A stretch of 60,901 bases of DNA from contig NZ_LVHI01000038.1 in the NCBI RefSeq assembly GCF_001645385.1, forward strand, positions 124,179-185,079, written 5' to 3'. Within the stretch, counting starts at the first letter, position 1, and each line of letters opens with the position of its first letter. The translations under genes were made by a program, and so were the position numbers. Under the pieces are notes generated by a model. It searched no databases and was not told where the DNA came from. It saw only the letters and a list, made by a program, of their open reading frames with translations. Positions 1-7,500 of the stretch are shown here, in pieces. The DNA comes from Rhodococcoides kyotonense (GTDB lineage Bacteria; Actinomycetota; Actinomycetes; Mycobacteriales; Mycobacteriaceae).

Positions 1-328
1 GGAAGGTGCGCGGCTACGGTTGCGGCCTCGACCTCACCCCTGATCTGCGCAGGTTGCAGCAGGCGCGCGCGTTGTAACCTGCGCGTTTGCTGGAAGGTGC
101 GCGGCTACGGTTGCGGCCTCGACCTCACCCCTGATCTGCGCAGGTCTCGACCTCACCCCTGATCTGCGCAGGTTGCAGCAGGCGCGCACGTTGCAACCTG
201 CGCGTTCGCTGGAAGGTGCGCGGCTACGGTCACGGCCTAGACCTCACCCCTGATCTGCGCAGGTTGCAGCACGTGCGCGCGTTGTAACCTGCGCGTTCGC
301 TGCAAGGTGCGCGGCTACGGTCACGGCC
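1..328. repeat. Tandem hairpin-bearing repeat array at window start
   Basis: Three tandem units (1-91, 92-210, 211-301) are followed by a partial fourth (302-328). Each unit carries an inverted repeat with arms GCGCAGGTT and AACCTGCGC around a GC-rich loop (47-84 in unit 1). Unit 2 is 28 bases longer because the stretch from CTCGACCTCACC to GCGCAGGT is duplicated inside it. The stems resemble the palindrome at 5056-5111. The array lies directly downstream of the minus-strand gene that stops at 341, so it reads as a reiterated terminator-like element. I see no gene in 1-340. Its place at the window edge fits a contig broken in a repeat. Confidence 0.8.
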
Positions 329-340
329 GGTGCAGCCGCA

Positions 341-1117
341 CTACTGCTGAAGCCGTGACCCGATGGTCTGGTGCAGCGCCCGCAGACTGTTCTGCCCCAA
401 CGAGACGGTCTGCGACTCGATGTGGCGGAGCAGGTGACCGTCGTCGAGAACCTTCTCACTGGACTGGATGAGAACGGTTCCGGCGCCCGTGAAGTCGAAC
501 TGCCGCTCTTCACCGCTGTTCGCGCCGAGGAATCCGCGGGCCGCACCGAGGAAGTTCTGCATCCACCCGGCGTCGAAGTGATGCGACGGCGACGGGCAAT
601 CGGCCCATCCGACGAGCGCTTCGGGGTCGATGCGCAGCGGCGGTTCGGCGAACATGACCTGCCCGTTCGACGACGCCAGGAATTTCCCGGTGCCGAGGAG
701 CGTCAGGAACCCGGGCACGATCGACTGCTTCAGATCGAGCGTCGGCTCGAACGCGAGGAGGTTCGCGGCGCGGATCGTCAGGTTGCCCTCGTCGAGGTCG
801 TAGGAGTTGATGTTGAAGCCCCGGTCACCGAGGATCAGCTTCCCCTGCCCCTGCGCGAGAACCCAGTCGTTCGAGTACAGCGGCGACGAGAAACGCGCGG
901 CGACGATGGCGGGCATCGACGTCTGTCCGAGCGGCTCGAACCGCACGTTGCCGTAGTACGCGATCATCGCGCCCTTCGACGTGAACCACGGCTGACCTGC
1001 TAGTTCGACGCAGAAGGCGTAGTCGTTGCCGGGCACGTTGTCGTTGACCGGGAGGGTGTAGGGAGTGTGCACTTCGGCGGGAGTGGAGCCCGCGGAATGA
1101 CCCGGAAAAGTAGTCAT
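341..1117 (-). CDS. AIM24 family protein (paralogue 1 of 3)
   Basis: The product is 258 residues. It belongs to the AIM24/DUF124 family of beta-rich proteins of unknown biochemical role. The family-typical stretch GAMIAYYGNVRF is near residues 49-60 and matches GAMLYYTGDVRF and GSMVAYEGDVSF in the two upstream neighbours. It is the last and most divergent of three head-to-tail paralogues (1804-2427, 1125-1802, 341-1117), 7 bases after its neighbour's stop, so the three probably form one transcript. ATG 1117 has GAGG about 9 bases upstream. Residues 8-14 (SAGSTPA) are encoded by a repeat element also found at 22090 and 35532, so the true N-terminus could be later. No signal peptide is evident. 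Confidence 0.85.
   Translation of the reverse strand: MTTFPGHSAGSTPAEVHTPYTLPVNDNVPGNDYAFCVELAGQPWFTSKGAMIAYYGNVRFEPLGQTSMPAIVAARFSSPLYSNDWVLAQGQGKLILGDRGFNINSYDLDEGNLTIRAANLLAFEPTLDLKQSIVPGFLTLLGTGKFLASSNGQVMFAEPPLRIDPEALVGWADCPSPSHHFDAGWMQNFLGAARGFLGANSGEERQFDFTGAGTVLIQSSEKVLDDGHLLRHIESQTVSLGQNSLRALHQTIGSRLQQ
1076..1103. repeat. Short repeat element with CTCCACT-loop hairpin, copy 1
   Basis: A 28-base element. On the minus strand it contains GCGGG-CTCCACT-CCCGC, a perfect 5-bp stem. It starts 22 bases after the stop of the middle AIM24 gene, in the same orientation and position relative to a stop codon as the copies at 22090-22118 and 35532-35559. Here it also lies inside the first codons of the next gene. 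Confidence 0.6.
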
Positions 1118-1124
1118 GAGGGCC

Positions 1125-1802
1125 TCAGAATTTCTGCTCGGACGCCTGGACCCACACGGTGCCCATGCCGGTCATCTTCAGTTGCATCGCCTCACCGCTT
1201 CCGCGGCCGACGGCGTCGCGCCAGCCCACGTTGGCCGAGATGTCGACCTGGATGTTTCCGATGTGGCAGACGTACGCCTGCGGATCGACCACCACGTGCG
1301 GGCGTTGCGGCCCGACCTCCAGCGGAATCGCACCGCCGTGTGAGAGAACCGCGACGGTGCCCTGCCCGCTGAGTTGGGTGGTGAACAGACCTTGGCCGGT
1401 CATCGCGCCGCGCACGGCTCCACGGACACCGCCTTGCGACGTCAATGCCACGACCGAGGTCTGCAGGTACCCGTCGTGCGCGAGGAGGCGATCGGCTTCG
1501 ACGGTCAGCAGCGACGAGCCGTCGAGATGAATGACTTCGACGTACAGGCCTGCGTGGCCGTAGAAGACCTCGCCCTGGCCTTCGGCGGCCATCATCGAGA
1601 CGTGTTCACCGGACATCATCCGTCCGGCCATTCCCGCGACCCCACCCAGACTCGGCATGCCTGCCGCCGAGCCGCCCATCGAATGAGGAACGAAGCGGAC
1701 ATCGCCGGTGTAGTAGAGCATCGCGCCCTTGCGGGCCAACACGTTCTGGCCCTGCGCGAGTGTCGTTTTGACGACCTTGCTGTTGACGACTTCGAGCGGC
1801 AC
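1125..1802 (-). CDS. AIM24 family protein (paralogue 2 of 3)
   Basis: The product is 225 residues, an AIM24/DUF124 protein of unknown function. Glycine-rich motifs (GQGLFTTQLSGQGTVAVLS, then GRGSGEAMQLKMTG near the C-terminus) are shared with the upstream paralogue. I place the start at GTG 1802, one base after the upstream stop (TGA-C-GTG), with GAGGAG 8 bases before it. That arrangement implies translational coupling. An ATG at 1868 in the same frame would overlap the upstream gene and has no Shine-Dalgarno. A Gly/Met-rich insertion around residues 45-65 (GGSAAGM, GGVAGMAG) is absent from paralogue 1. No membrane segment is obvious. Confidence 0.85.
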   Translation of the reverse strand: MPLEVVNSKVVKTTLAQGQNVLARKGAMLYYTGDVRFVPHSMGGSAAGMPSLGGVAGMAGRMMSGEHVSMMAAEGQGEVFYGHAGLYVEVIHLDGSSLLTVEADRLLAHDGYLQTSVVALTSQGGVRGAVRGAMTGQGLFTTQLSGQGTVAVLSHGGAIPLEVGPQRPHVVVDPQAYVCHIGNIQVDISANVGWRDAVGRGSGEAMQLKMTGMGTVWVQASEQKF

Positions 1803-1803
1803 G

Positions 1804-2427
1804 TCAGCGCTCCTCGGGTTGGATGTAGACGACGCCTTGGCCGTCGAAACGAAGCGAGAACGCCTCACCGCTGCCGCCGCCGATGGCGGAACGCCACGTG
1901 ACGTCGGTGACGAAGCTCTGGTTCAGTGGGCCGCGGTGCGCGACGAAGGCGTCCGGGTCCACGACGAGGGGGTACTGCGGGTCGACGGCGAGTGCGATGA
2001 GCGGACCACCCGCCGACAGCAGCGCGACGGCGCCGGATCCGCTGACGACGGTGGTGAACAGACCTTGACCCGACGACGCGCCACGCAGGCCGCTGAACTT
2101 CACCTCGGTTTTCAGCTGACCCGTCAGTGCGAGAAGTTGTGACGCCTCGACGTGCATCGAGTCGCCGGCCAGTTCGACGACCGTGATGTCCTGTGCGTCG
2201 ACGGCGAAGTAGACGGTGCCCTGGCCGGAAACCTCCATGAGAGAGAGGGATTCACCGGCGACCTTCTGTTTCAACGCGGCTCTCAGTCCGCCGCCGCCAC
2301 CCATGCCCGCGTTCTTGAAGGAAACGTCGCCTTCGTAGGCGACCATCGATCCCGACATCGCGCGCAGCGAATCGCCTGTCAGATTCGCGACGAGCACGCG
2401 GTGCCCGTTCGTCGTCAGCTGTGCCAC
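1804..2427 (-). CDS. AIM24 family protein (paralogue 3 of 3)
   Basis: The product is 207 residues and is the first gene of the three-gene AIM24 cassette. The family pattern MVAYEGDV is near residue 25, with GQGLFTTVVSGSGAVALLS around the middle and GGGSGEAFSLRFDGQGVV at the end. GTG 2427 is chosen because an upstream in-frame ATG (2511) would put the hairpin at 2475-2516 inside the coding region, and alignment with paralogue 2 places the N-terminus here. The Shine-Dalgarno at this GTG is poor, so the start is less certain than the gene. Clustering of three copies suggests hetero-oligomers or successive duplication. Confidence 0.82.
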   Translation of the reverse strand: MAQLTTNGHRVLVANLTGDSLRAMSGSMVAYEGDVSFKNAGMGGGGGLRAALKQKVAGESLSLMEVSGQGTVYFAVDAQDITVVELAGDSMHVEASQLLALTGQLKTEVKFSGLRGASSGQGLFTTVVSGSGAVALLSAGGPLIALAVDPQYPLVVDPDAFVAHRGPLNQSFVTDVTWRSAIGGGSGEAFSLRFDGQGVVYIQPEER

Positions 2428-2474
2428 GGGGGAACTATGCCACGGCCCGTTCCCCCGTGCCAGCTGTTGCGCCC

Positions 2475-2516
2475 CGTGCGTGGGAATGTACAGCCCGCTA
2501 TACATTCCCACGCACG
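2475..2516 (-). terminator. Hairpin terminator, GAATGTA apex family
   Basis: A perfect 16-bp inverted repeat: CGTGCGTGGGAATGTA (2475-2490), a 10-base loop, and the complement at 2501-2516. It directly follows the minus-strand oxidoreductase stop at 2517. There is no U-tract, as is usual for actinobacterial hairpin terminators. The same GAATGTA apex recurs at 16123-16164 and 30761-30806. Confidence 0.8.
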
Positions 2517-3494
2517 TCAGACGAGCGGTTTCAGCGTCTTACCTGCGAGTTCGACGATGCCGGGCTGGTGTCCGTTGGTCACCAGGTTGATGATCACGCC
2601 GTCGATGCCCTGGTCGAGGACGCGTCGCTGGACTTGCTCGGCGACGTCGTCGGGGGTGCCGCAGAACTGGCGATCGGTGGCTGCTGCCTTGTCGTCGTCC
2701 GAGAGGTTCGACAGGTCGACGCCCGTCGACAGCAAGTAGTCGTGTTGGAGCTGCCGGGCCTTGTCGCCGTCCTCGTCGATGATCACGAACGCGAGGAAGC
2801 TGGTCTCGAGGTCCTTCGGGTCGCGATCGATCTCCTCGCACCGGGCCTCGACGGCCTTGACCTTGCGTGGCAATTCGCTTGCGTCGCAGATGATGTTGAG
2901 GTGATCGGCGAACTGGGCGGCCAAGCCGAAGGTCTTCTTCTCACCGCCACCGCCGAGCATGATCGGAAGGTCGTCGCGAATACGGGGTTCGTTGATGGCC
3001 TCGTCGACCTGGTACCAGAGTCCGTCGAATGTCGGACGCTGTCCGCGCAGCATCGGCTCGATGATCTGCAGCGCCTCGTCCAGGCGTTCGAACCTGTCGG
3101 TGAACGTACCGAACTCGAGCCCGAAGCTGTTGTGCTCCAACTCGAACCAGCCTGCGCCGATACCGAGGATAGCGCGGCCGCCGCTGACGACGTCGAGCGT
3201 CGTGACGGTCTTGGCGAGGATTGCCGGGTTCCGATAGGTGTTTCCGGTGACGAGTGCCGACAACTGGATGGTGTCGGTGGCCGTCGCGAGGCCGGACAGT
3301 GCGGTGTACGCCTCGAGCATGGGCTCGTCGGGCGCACCGATTCCGGGCAGTTGGTAGAAGTGGTCCATGACGAAGGCAGTGTCGAATCCTGCTGCCTCAG
3401 CCTCGCGCGCCTGCGCGATGACCGTGGGGAACAGTTCCTTCACGGAACCCGAGTAGCTGAAGTTGGGCATCTGGTATCCGAGACGAATGGTCAC
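2517..3494 (-). CDS. LLM-class F420-dependent oxidoreductase
   Basis: A 325-residue luciferase-like (TIM-barrel) oxidoreductase of the type that usually binds F420. It starts at GTG 3494 (residues V-T-I-R-L-G-Y-Q-M-P-N-F). The upstream part of the open frame has low-complexity arginine/serine content and no support. Family signatures are AEAAGFDTAFVMDHF (near 38-52), the barrel segment LDVVSGGRAILGIGAGW (near 104-120) and the phosphate-region stretch PIMLGGGGEKK (near 182-192). The substrate is not deducible. It is divergent from the VOC gene at 3574, with 79 bases between them for both promoters. A strong hairpin (2475-2516) ends the unit. Confidence 0.88.
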   Translation of the reverse strand: MTIRLGYQMPNFSYSGSVKELFPTVIAQAREAEAAGFDTAFVMDHFYQLPGIGAPDEPMLEAYTALSGLATATDTIQLSALVTGNTYRNPAILAKTVTTLDVVSGGRAILGIGAGWFELEHNSFGLEFGTFTDRFERLDEALQIIEPMLRGQRPTFDGLWYQVDEAINEPRIRDDLPIMLGGGGEKKTFGLAAQFADHLNIICDASELPRKVKAVEARCEEIDRDPKDLETSFLAFVIIDEDGDKARQLQHDYLLSTGVDLSNLSDDDKAAATDRQFCGTPDDVAEQVQRRVLDQGIDGVIINLVTNGHQPGIVELAGKTLKPLV

Positions 3495-3573
3495 CTGGTC
3501 AACGCTACTCGCGGTCCGGCGGTGATGCGTCGTTTGCGCCCCGATACGCGCGGACGAGGCGCACCATGGACCG

Positions 3574-3951
3574 ATGACACTCGAACTGACCCGATCCCCG
3601 TTCTCCGGATTCGCCGTCGACGACATCGAGGCGGCCCGATCCTTCTACGCCGACACACTCGGAATGACCGTGGTCGACGGCGAGATGGGGCTGATCCATC
3701 TTCGCCTGAGCGAGAACTCCGAGGTGTTGGTCTATCCCAGGCCTGGGCACACGCCCGCCCCGTACACGATTCTCAACTTCCCCGTCGCCGACATCGAGGC
3801 CGCGGTCGACGCGTTGACGGCCAAAGGTGTGGTGTTCCAGCAGTATCCGGACATGGGCACCGACGAGCGTGGCATCTTTCGCGGTGGTGGGCCGTTGATC
3901 GCGTGGTTCACCGACCCGGCAGGCAACGTTCTGTCCGTGTTGGAGGCGTGA
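3574..3951 (+). CDS. VOC (glyoxalase/bleomycin-resistance fold) family protein
   Basis: A 125-residue single vicinal-oxygen-chelate domain. It opens with the typical beta-alpha pattern (FAVDDIEAARSFYADTLGM near residues 13-31) and ends with GGGPLIAWFTDPAGNVLSVLE. The family covers metal-dependent lyases, dioxygenases and drug-binding proteins. The ligand cannot be told here. The gene is monocistronic, divergent from the F420-type oxidoreductase, and ends one base from the stop of the convergent protease gene (TGA 3949-3951, opposite stop 3953-3955). ATG 3574 has no strong Shine-Dalgarno. Confidence 0.85.
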   Translation: MTLELTRSPFSGFAVDDIEAARSFYADTLGMTVVDGEMGLIHLRLSENSEVLVYPRPGHTPAPYTILNFPVADIEAAVDALTAKGVVFQQYPDMGTDERGIFRGGGPLIAWFTDPAGNVLSVLEA

Positions 3952-3952
3952 C

Positions 3953-5023
3953 TCAGGCTGTCGGACTGCCTGTTTCGAGTGTCGCCATCTGCGTTCGCCG
4001 GACGCCGGTCGTGGTCACCCACTCCAGCCGCACGATCTCGCCGGGTCGTCGTCCCACCATCTCCGCGGCGAGATCGTCGGACGAGCGGACCGGGCGGCCG
4101 TCGAACGAGACGATGACGTCACCGCGTACGAGGCCCGTCCGTTCTGCAGGCGAGTTGTACTCGACTCCGACGACCGAGGCCCCCTGTGACGGGTTCGCGT
4201 TCCAGGCCGACACATCTCGGACCTGCACGCCGAGGAACGGCGTCGGGCCCACGTGAACCGTTCCTGCAGAACGGCCTTCGCGAATCTGGTCGACGACGGT
4301 CATGGCGATGTCGATCGGGATCGCGTACGCTTCCGGCGCCTGAGTGAGCCTGGCTTCGTCGGACAGGCCTGCCGCGTCGACGCCGATGACACTCCCCCAC
4401 GCGTCGACGAGCGGCCCTCCCGAGTCACCTGCTCGGACGTCGGCGTCGATCTGGATCATTCCGGTCAGCTCGTTGCGTGAGCCGTCGACGGAACTCTGCG
4501 CGGTGACGGTCTTGTCGAGCGCGACGACCTGTCCCGGGGCCGGAACGAGAACCCCTGCGCCCGAAGCGTTTCCGATTGCCGTCACTGCGTCCCCGACGGC
4601 TACGTCCGCGGAACGTCCGATCACGGCCACCGGGAGGCCTGCTGCCGAATCCAACTTCAGGACCGCGAGGTCACGCGTCTTGTCGTACCCCAGAACCGAT
4701 GCGTCGTACATCAGTCCGTTGCCCACCGCGGTGACCGAAGCTGCGGTCTCGATGACGTGGTAATTCGTCAGGACGAGACCGGCCGGGTCGACGACGAATC
4801 CCGTCCCTGCAACTCCCGACGTTCCCCACTCGGCGGTGATCGTGACGACGGACGGGTCGACCTGGCTCGTGATCTGCTCGGGGGTGAGCGGGAGTGGCGA
4901 CGGTGCGGCGACCGGCGGAGGTGACGGCGGTGCGTCGACCACGCCAGGGGTGAGCGGCGCCGCGAACGCCGACGCAGCAGCGGTCAGCACGACGAGGAGT
5001 GCCGCTCTGCCAGCCGCCTGCAT
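3953..5023 (-). CDS. Secreted trypsin-like serine protease with PDZ domain (HtrA/DegP type, S1C)
   Basis: A 356-residue exported protease. A signal peptide (hydrophobic residues about 5-22, AFAA cleavage region) is followed by a proline-rich linker (about 30-48). The chymotrypsin-fold domain has a complete triad: His89 (TNYHV), Asp118 (TRDLAVLKL) and Ser201 (GDSGGPL). A C-terminal PDZ domain (about 260-345, FLGVQVRDVS...GLVRGDVIVSFDGRPV) probably binds substrate termini. Role inferred from the family: extracytoplasmic protein quality control or regulated cleavage. There is no transmembrane anchor other than the signal sequence. It is monocistronic and convergent with the VOC gene. Confidence 0.9.
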   Translation of the reverse strand: MQAAGRAALLVVLTAAASAFAAPLTPGVVDAPPSPPPVAAPSPLPLTPEQITSQVDPSVVTITAEWGTSGVAGTGFVVDPAGLVLTNYHVIETAASVTAVGNGLMYDASVLGYDKTRDLAVLKLDSAAGLPVAVIGRSADVAVGDAVTAIGNASGAGVLVPAPGQVVALDKTVTAQSSVDGSRNELTGMIQIDADVRAGDSGGPLVDAWGSVIGVDAAGLSDEARLTQAPEAYAIPIDIAMTVVDQIREGRSAGTVHVGPTPFLGVQVRDVSAWNANPSQGASVVGVEYNSPAERTGLVRGDVIVSFDGRPVRSSDDLAAEMVGRRPGEIVRLEWVTTTGVRRTQMATLETGSPTA

Positions 5024-5055
5024 GAGGGTCGATTATTGCTCAGTTCTCACTAAGC

Positions 5056-5111
5056 GCGCACCTTTCAGCGAATGCGCAGGTTGCAACCTGCGCATTCGCT
5101 GAAACGTGCGC
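5056..5111. terminator. 56-base near-perfect palindrome (terminator)
   Basis: The arms are 28 bases with one mismatch and no loop; the inner 36 bases (5066-5101) are perfect, built on GCGAATGCGCAGGTTG and its complement. It lies just after the stop of the minus-strand gene at 5121 and upstream of the protease gene. The core resembles the repeat units at 1-328. Confidence 0.8.
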
Positions 5112-5120
5112 GTACGGGGC

Positions 5121-5807
5121 TCAGCGAAACAGCGTCACGGATTCGACGGTCAGGGATCCGGGTGCGAAGTTCACGAACACGACACCTCGTTCGGTACCCC
5201 ATCGAACTGTCGCGCTGACGGTGCGTCCGGCGGCGATGAACTTCTCGAACGTCGCGCCGTCATGGTCGGAGCGCAGTCGGTCTGCCGCGACGGACTTGCC
5301 CTTCGCGCCGACGGATCGAAGGCCGGACATGAAACCGACAAGGCCTGACACACCCTGATTTCCGATCATCTGAGGAGTCAGGGCGATCGACGACCGCACT
5401 CCCGCGAATCCGCCGCGCAGCAGTTGGCCGATCATGGACGCCAACTCCCAATGCGCGGCGAGTCGTGCGATCTCGAGCGAACCACCGTCGTCGACGAGGT
5501 CGTAGCGCAGATGCATCGGGACCGTCACGACCCCGCCCGCCGACATGGTGATCGTCAGCGACAGGTCTCGAACGACGGACATCCCGGACACCATGTCGTG
5601 CTCGACGTGGAATTCGATCGTGTTCGGCGCGATGAACGTGTCGTAGAAGCGCGCGATCGCGTCGTGACCCCGATGGGGCCGCGACCCCACCGGATCGTTG
5701 ACGACCCCGTCCCGGGCGTAGAGATCGACCCACGCGGTGCGGTCGTGCACGGCCACCGCGGCAGGCGAGCCCTCGACGAAGGCCAGCAGTTTATCCGAGG
5801 CGTACAC
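5121..5807 (-). CDS. Nuclear transport factor 2 / SnoaL-like family protein
   Basis: A 228-residue protein whose first half (about residues 8-120) has the SnoaL/NTF2-like pattern: LYARDGVVNDPVGSRPHRG, then IARFYDTFIAPN, then a beta-strand VVTVPMHLRYDLVDDG. Such folds form small-molecule pockets in isomerases, cyclases and many orphan proteins. The C-terminal half (about 120-228) has no recognised motif. The start is GTG 5807 with little Shine-Dalgarno. The gene is flanked by two hairpins (5056-5111 after it, 5884-5917 before it), so it is probably its own transcription unit. The function is unknown. Confidence 0.75.
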   Translation of the reverse strand: MYASDKLLAFVEGSPAAVAVHDRTAWVDLYARDGVVNDPVGSRPHRGHDAIARFYDTFIAPNTIEFHVEHDMVSGMSVVRDLSLTITMSAGGVVTVPMHLRYDLVDDGGSLEIARLAAHWELASMIGQLLRGGFAGVRSSIALTPQMIGNQGVSGLVGFMSGLRSVGAKGKSVAADRLRSDHDGATFEKFIAAGRTVSATVRWGTERGVVFVNFAPGSLTVESVTLFR

Positions 5808-5883
5808 GCTTCGACGCTATATCGGCGCGCCAGGTCAGGTCTTGGAATCGGCGAGATCGAGTAGACGCGCACGCTGTGGTCGG

Positions 5884-5917
5884 ACGCACGTCGAATTGCT
5901 GGCTATTCGGCGTGCGT
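5884..5917 (-). terminator. Hairpin terminator after metallophosphoesterase gene
   Basis: Inverted repeat ACGCACGTCGAAT (5884-5896) / ATTCGGCGTGCGT (5905-5917), 13 bp with one G-U, loop 8. It sits 32-65 bases past the stop (5949) of the minus-strand metallophosphoesterase gene. Confidence 0.65.
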
Positions 5918-5948
5918 GTGGCCATTCGGTGCGCGTTTGTCGTGTTGC

Positions 5949-7481
5949 CTACCGCGCCGTCACGGCCCTCGGCACATCCGCCCGCAACGTGAAGTCGGTG
6001 ACGAACTCGCCGTCTTCGGGCACGAAACGCCGTCGCGGATCGAAATTCTCGACGTCGAATCGGTCGAGCGACGGCGAATGGGTCGTGACGGCCATCGTGC
6101 CGCCGTCCAGGTCGAACTGCAGCAGTCGCTGGAAGCCCGTGGTGCGTTCGCCGTCGACCTCGAAGTACTGGTAATCGGCGAGCAGCTGAACGACGGTGCG
6201 ATCGGTGTCCCCGATCTGCCGGTCGACGACGGTCGCCTGCCCGTCGACGTGGCCGGACAGTACGAGGAACACCGAATCATGCGGTACTACAAGCCGATTC
6301 CAGATCTGCTGTCCCGAACTCGCGCCGATGTCCCCGAAGGCCATCAGCTTCTTCTCGCCACCTTCGTCGAGGTAGTAGTGCGTTCCGATGACGACGTTGC
6401 GATCCGGGTGCTCGTCCAACACTTGCTCGGCCCATTGCATGACCTTCTCGGGCGGGTTGTACCCGATGTACAGCATCAGGAATTTGGCACCTGCGATGTC
6501 GATCAGGTCGTAGTGTGCCGAATTGTCCGTAGGTGTAAAGGAATCCCCCCACCACGGCTGATTCTCGTACCGCTGCGGACCGAAGTATTCGTTGTAGAGC
6601 TCGTGGTTCTGCTCGTGCATCCCCGGTACGAGCTTGCCTGCGACGTTCCACAGATTGTCGTGATTTCCGGGCAGTACGCCGTGGGGGATCTCGGCGTCCT
6701 CCAACACTTTCATGGCCTCGCTCGCAGCGTCGAACTCGATGCGCGACTGCGTGTCCGGACGCCCGGGGCTGATCCAGCTCTGGATGATGTCTCCGGTGTG
6801 CATGCTGTATTCGATGCCGTATTTCTCGGCGTTGTCGACGGTCCATCGTGTCATGTCGTCGTACACACCCGGGTCGTCGCGGGAGATGTACTGGGTGTCG
6901 GTGATGTGTTGCAGCGCAAAGTCGTACGTGCCGGGCGTCGCGAATGTTGCATCGGGTCCGGCGTTGTCGTTCGCGAACGAGCGGTCCTCGCGCGGCGAGT
7001 CGACGATCATCACTTCGAGTGTGCCGTCGATGTTCGCGACCGTCGCCGTGAGATCGATGGGCCCACCGGGCATCGACGGGGTCGCGGTGGCCACTGCCGG
7101 ACCCCACGACTCGGTTCCCGGAGCGCGGACGTGCATGGCGAGATCGTTCAGGTTGACCGACGTTCCGGTCCAGTCCATCTGCGCGACGGTGACATCGGGC
7201 CCGAAGGTCACCGTGTAGCGGAGATACGGGTAGTCGTCCCATCCGGAGGTGCGGGCCGACGAGTCCGAGAACTCTTCCCCGTCCAGGACGCCCGCGACCA
7301 TGTCGGCTGTGATGGGCGCGGGTTCGGCCGTCAGACCGAGCGCGGGAACAGCGGCCGCGGGCACCTGGGTCGGCAGTCTCGACGGATCGGCGACGGCGTC
7401 GGCCCCGACGAGCGCACAGGCAAGGAGAAGAGATCCGACGGTCGGGAGGCTCCGCCACCCGTGCGCGGATAGTTGGTCCAT
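5949..7481 (-). CDS. Secreted calcineurin-like metallophosphoesterase
   Basis: The product is 510 residues. A signal sequence (hydrophobic core LLLACALVG, AVAD cleavage region near 30) precedes a beta-rich N-terminal domain and a dinuclear metallophosphoesterase domain with ordered metal motifs: DTQY (about 200), GD in HTGDII (about 237), GNHDN (about 280), GTHYY and SGHVDGQ further on. It probably hydrolyses extracellular phosphomonoesters or diesters; the substrate is unknown. ATG 7481 lies in the loop of the hairpin that ends the IclR gene, and no better in-frame start follows, so the start is only moderately sure. A hairpin (5884-5917) follows. Confidence 0.85.
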   Translation of the reverse strand: MDQLSAHGWRSLPTVGSLLLACALVGADAVADPSRLPTQVPAAAVPALGLTAEPAPITADMVAGVLDGEEFSDSSARTSGWDDYPYLRYTVTFGPDVTVAQMDWTGTSVNLNDLAMHVRAPGTESWGPAVATATPSMPGGPIDLTATVANIDGTLEVMIVDSPREDRSFANDNAGPDATFATPGTYDFALQHITDTQYISRDDPGVYDDMTRWTVDNAEKYGIEYSMHTGDIIQSWISPGRPDTQSRIEFDAASEAMKVLEDAEIPHGVLPGNHDNLWNVAGKLVPGMHEQNHELYNEYFGPQRYENQPWWGDSFTPTDNSAHYDLIDIAGAKFLMLYIGYNPPEKVMQWAEQVLDEHPDRNVVIGTHYYLDEGGEKKLMAFGDIGASSGQQIWNRLVVPHDSVFLVLSGHVDGQATVVDRQIGDTDRTVVQLLADYQYFEVDGERTTGFQRLLQFDLDGGTMAVTTHSPSLDRFDVENFDPRRRFVPEDGEFVTDFTLRADVPRAVTAR

Positions 7482-7500
7482 AGTCCAACTATGCGCGCAC
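7461..7500 (-). terminator. Hairpin overlapping the IclR stop codon
   Basis: Arms GTGCGCGGATAGTTGG (7461-7476) and CCAACTATGCGCGCAC (7485-7500), 16 bp with one mismatch, loop 8. The IclR stop (7489-7491) is inside one arm and the likely metallophosphoesterase start (7481) is in the loop. It may attenuate read-through from iclR into the next gene. Confidence 0.7.

Noticed and set aside
1..328. CRISPR array
   Set aside because: The units are about 91 bases and nearly identical throughout, with no unique spacers and no cas genes in the window.
2421..4256. Plus-strand open frame of 611 codons
   Set aside because: It runs antisense to the F420-type oxidoreductase and across the VOC gene in another frame. 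Its translation is Arg/Pro/Val-rich with no family pattern. It is a third-position GC shadow.
5916..7472. Plus-strand open frame of 518 codons
   Set aside because: It is antisense to the metallophosphoesterase, which has a full set of metal motifs; the frame itself shows none.
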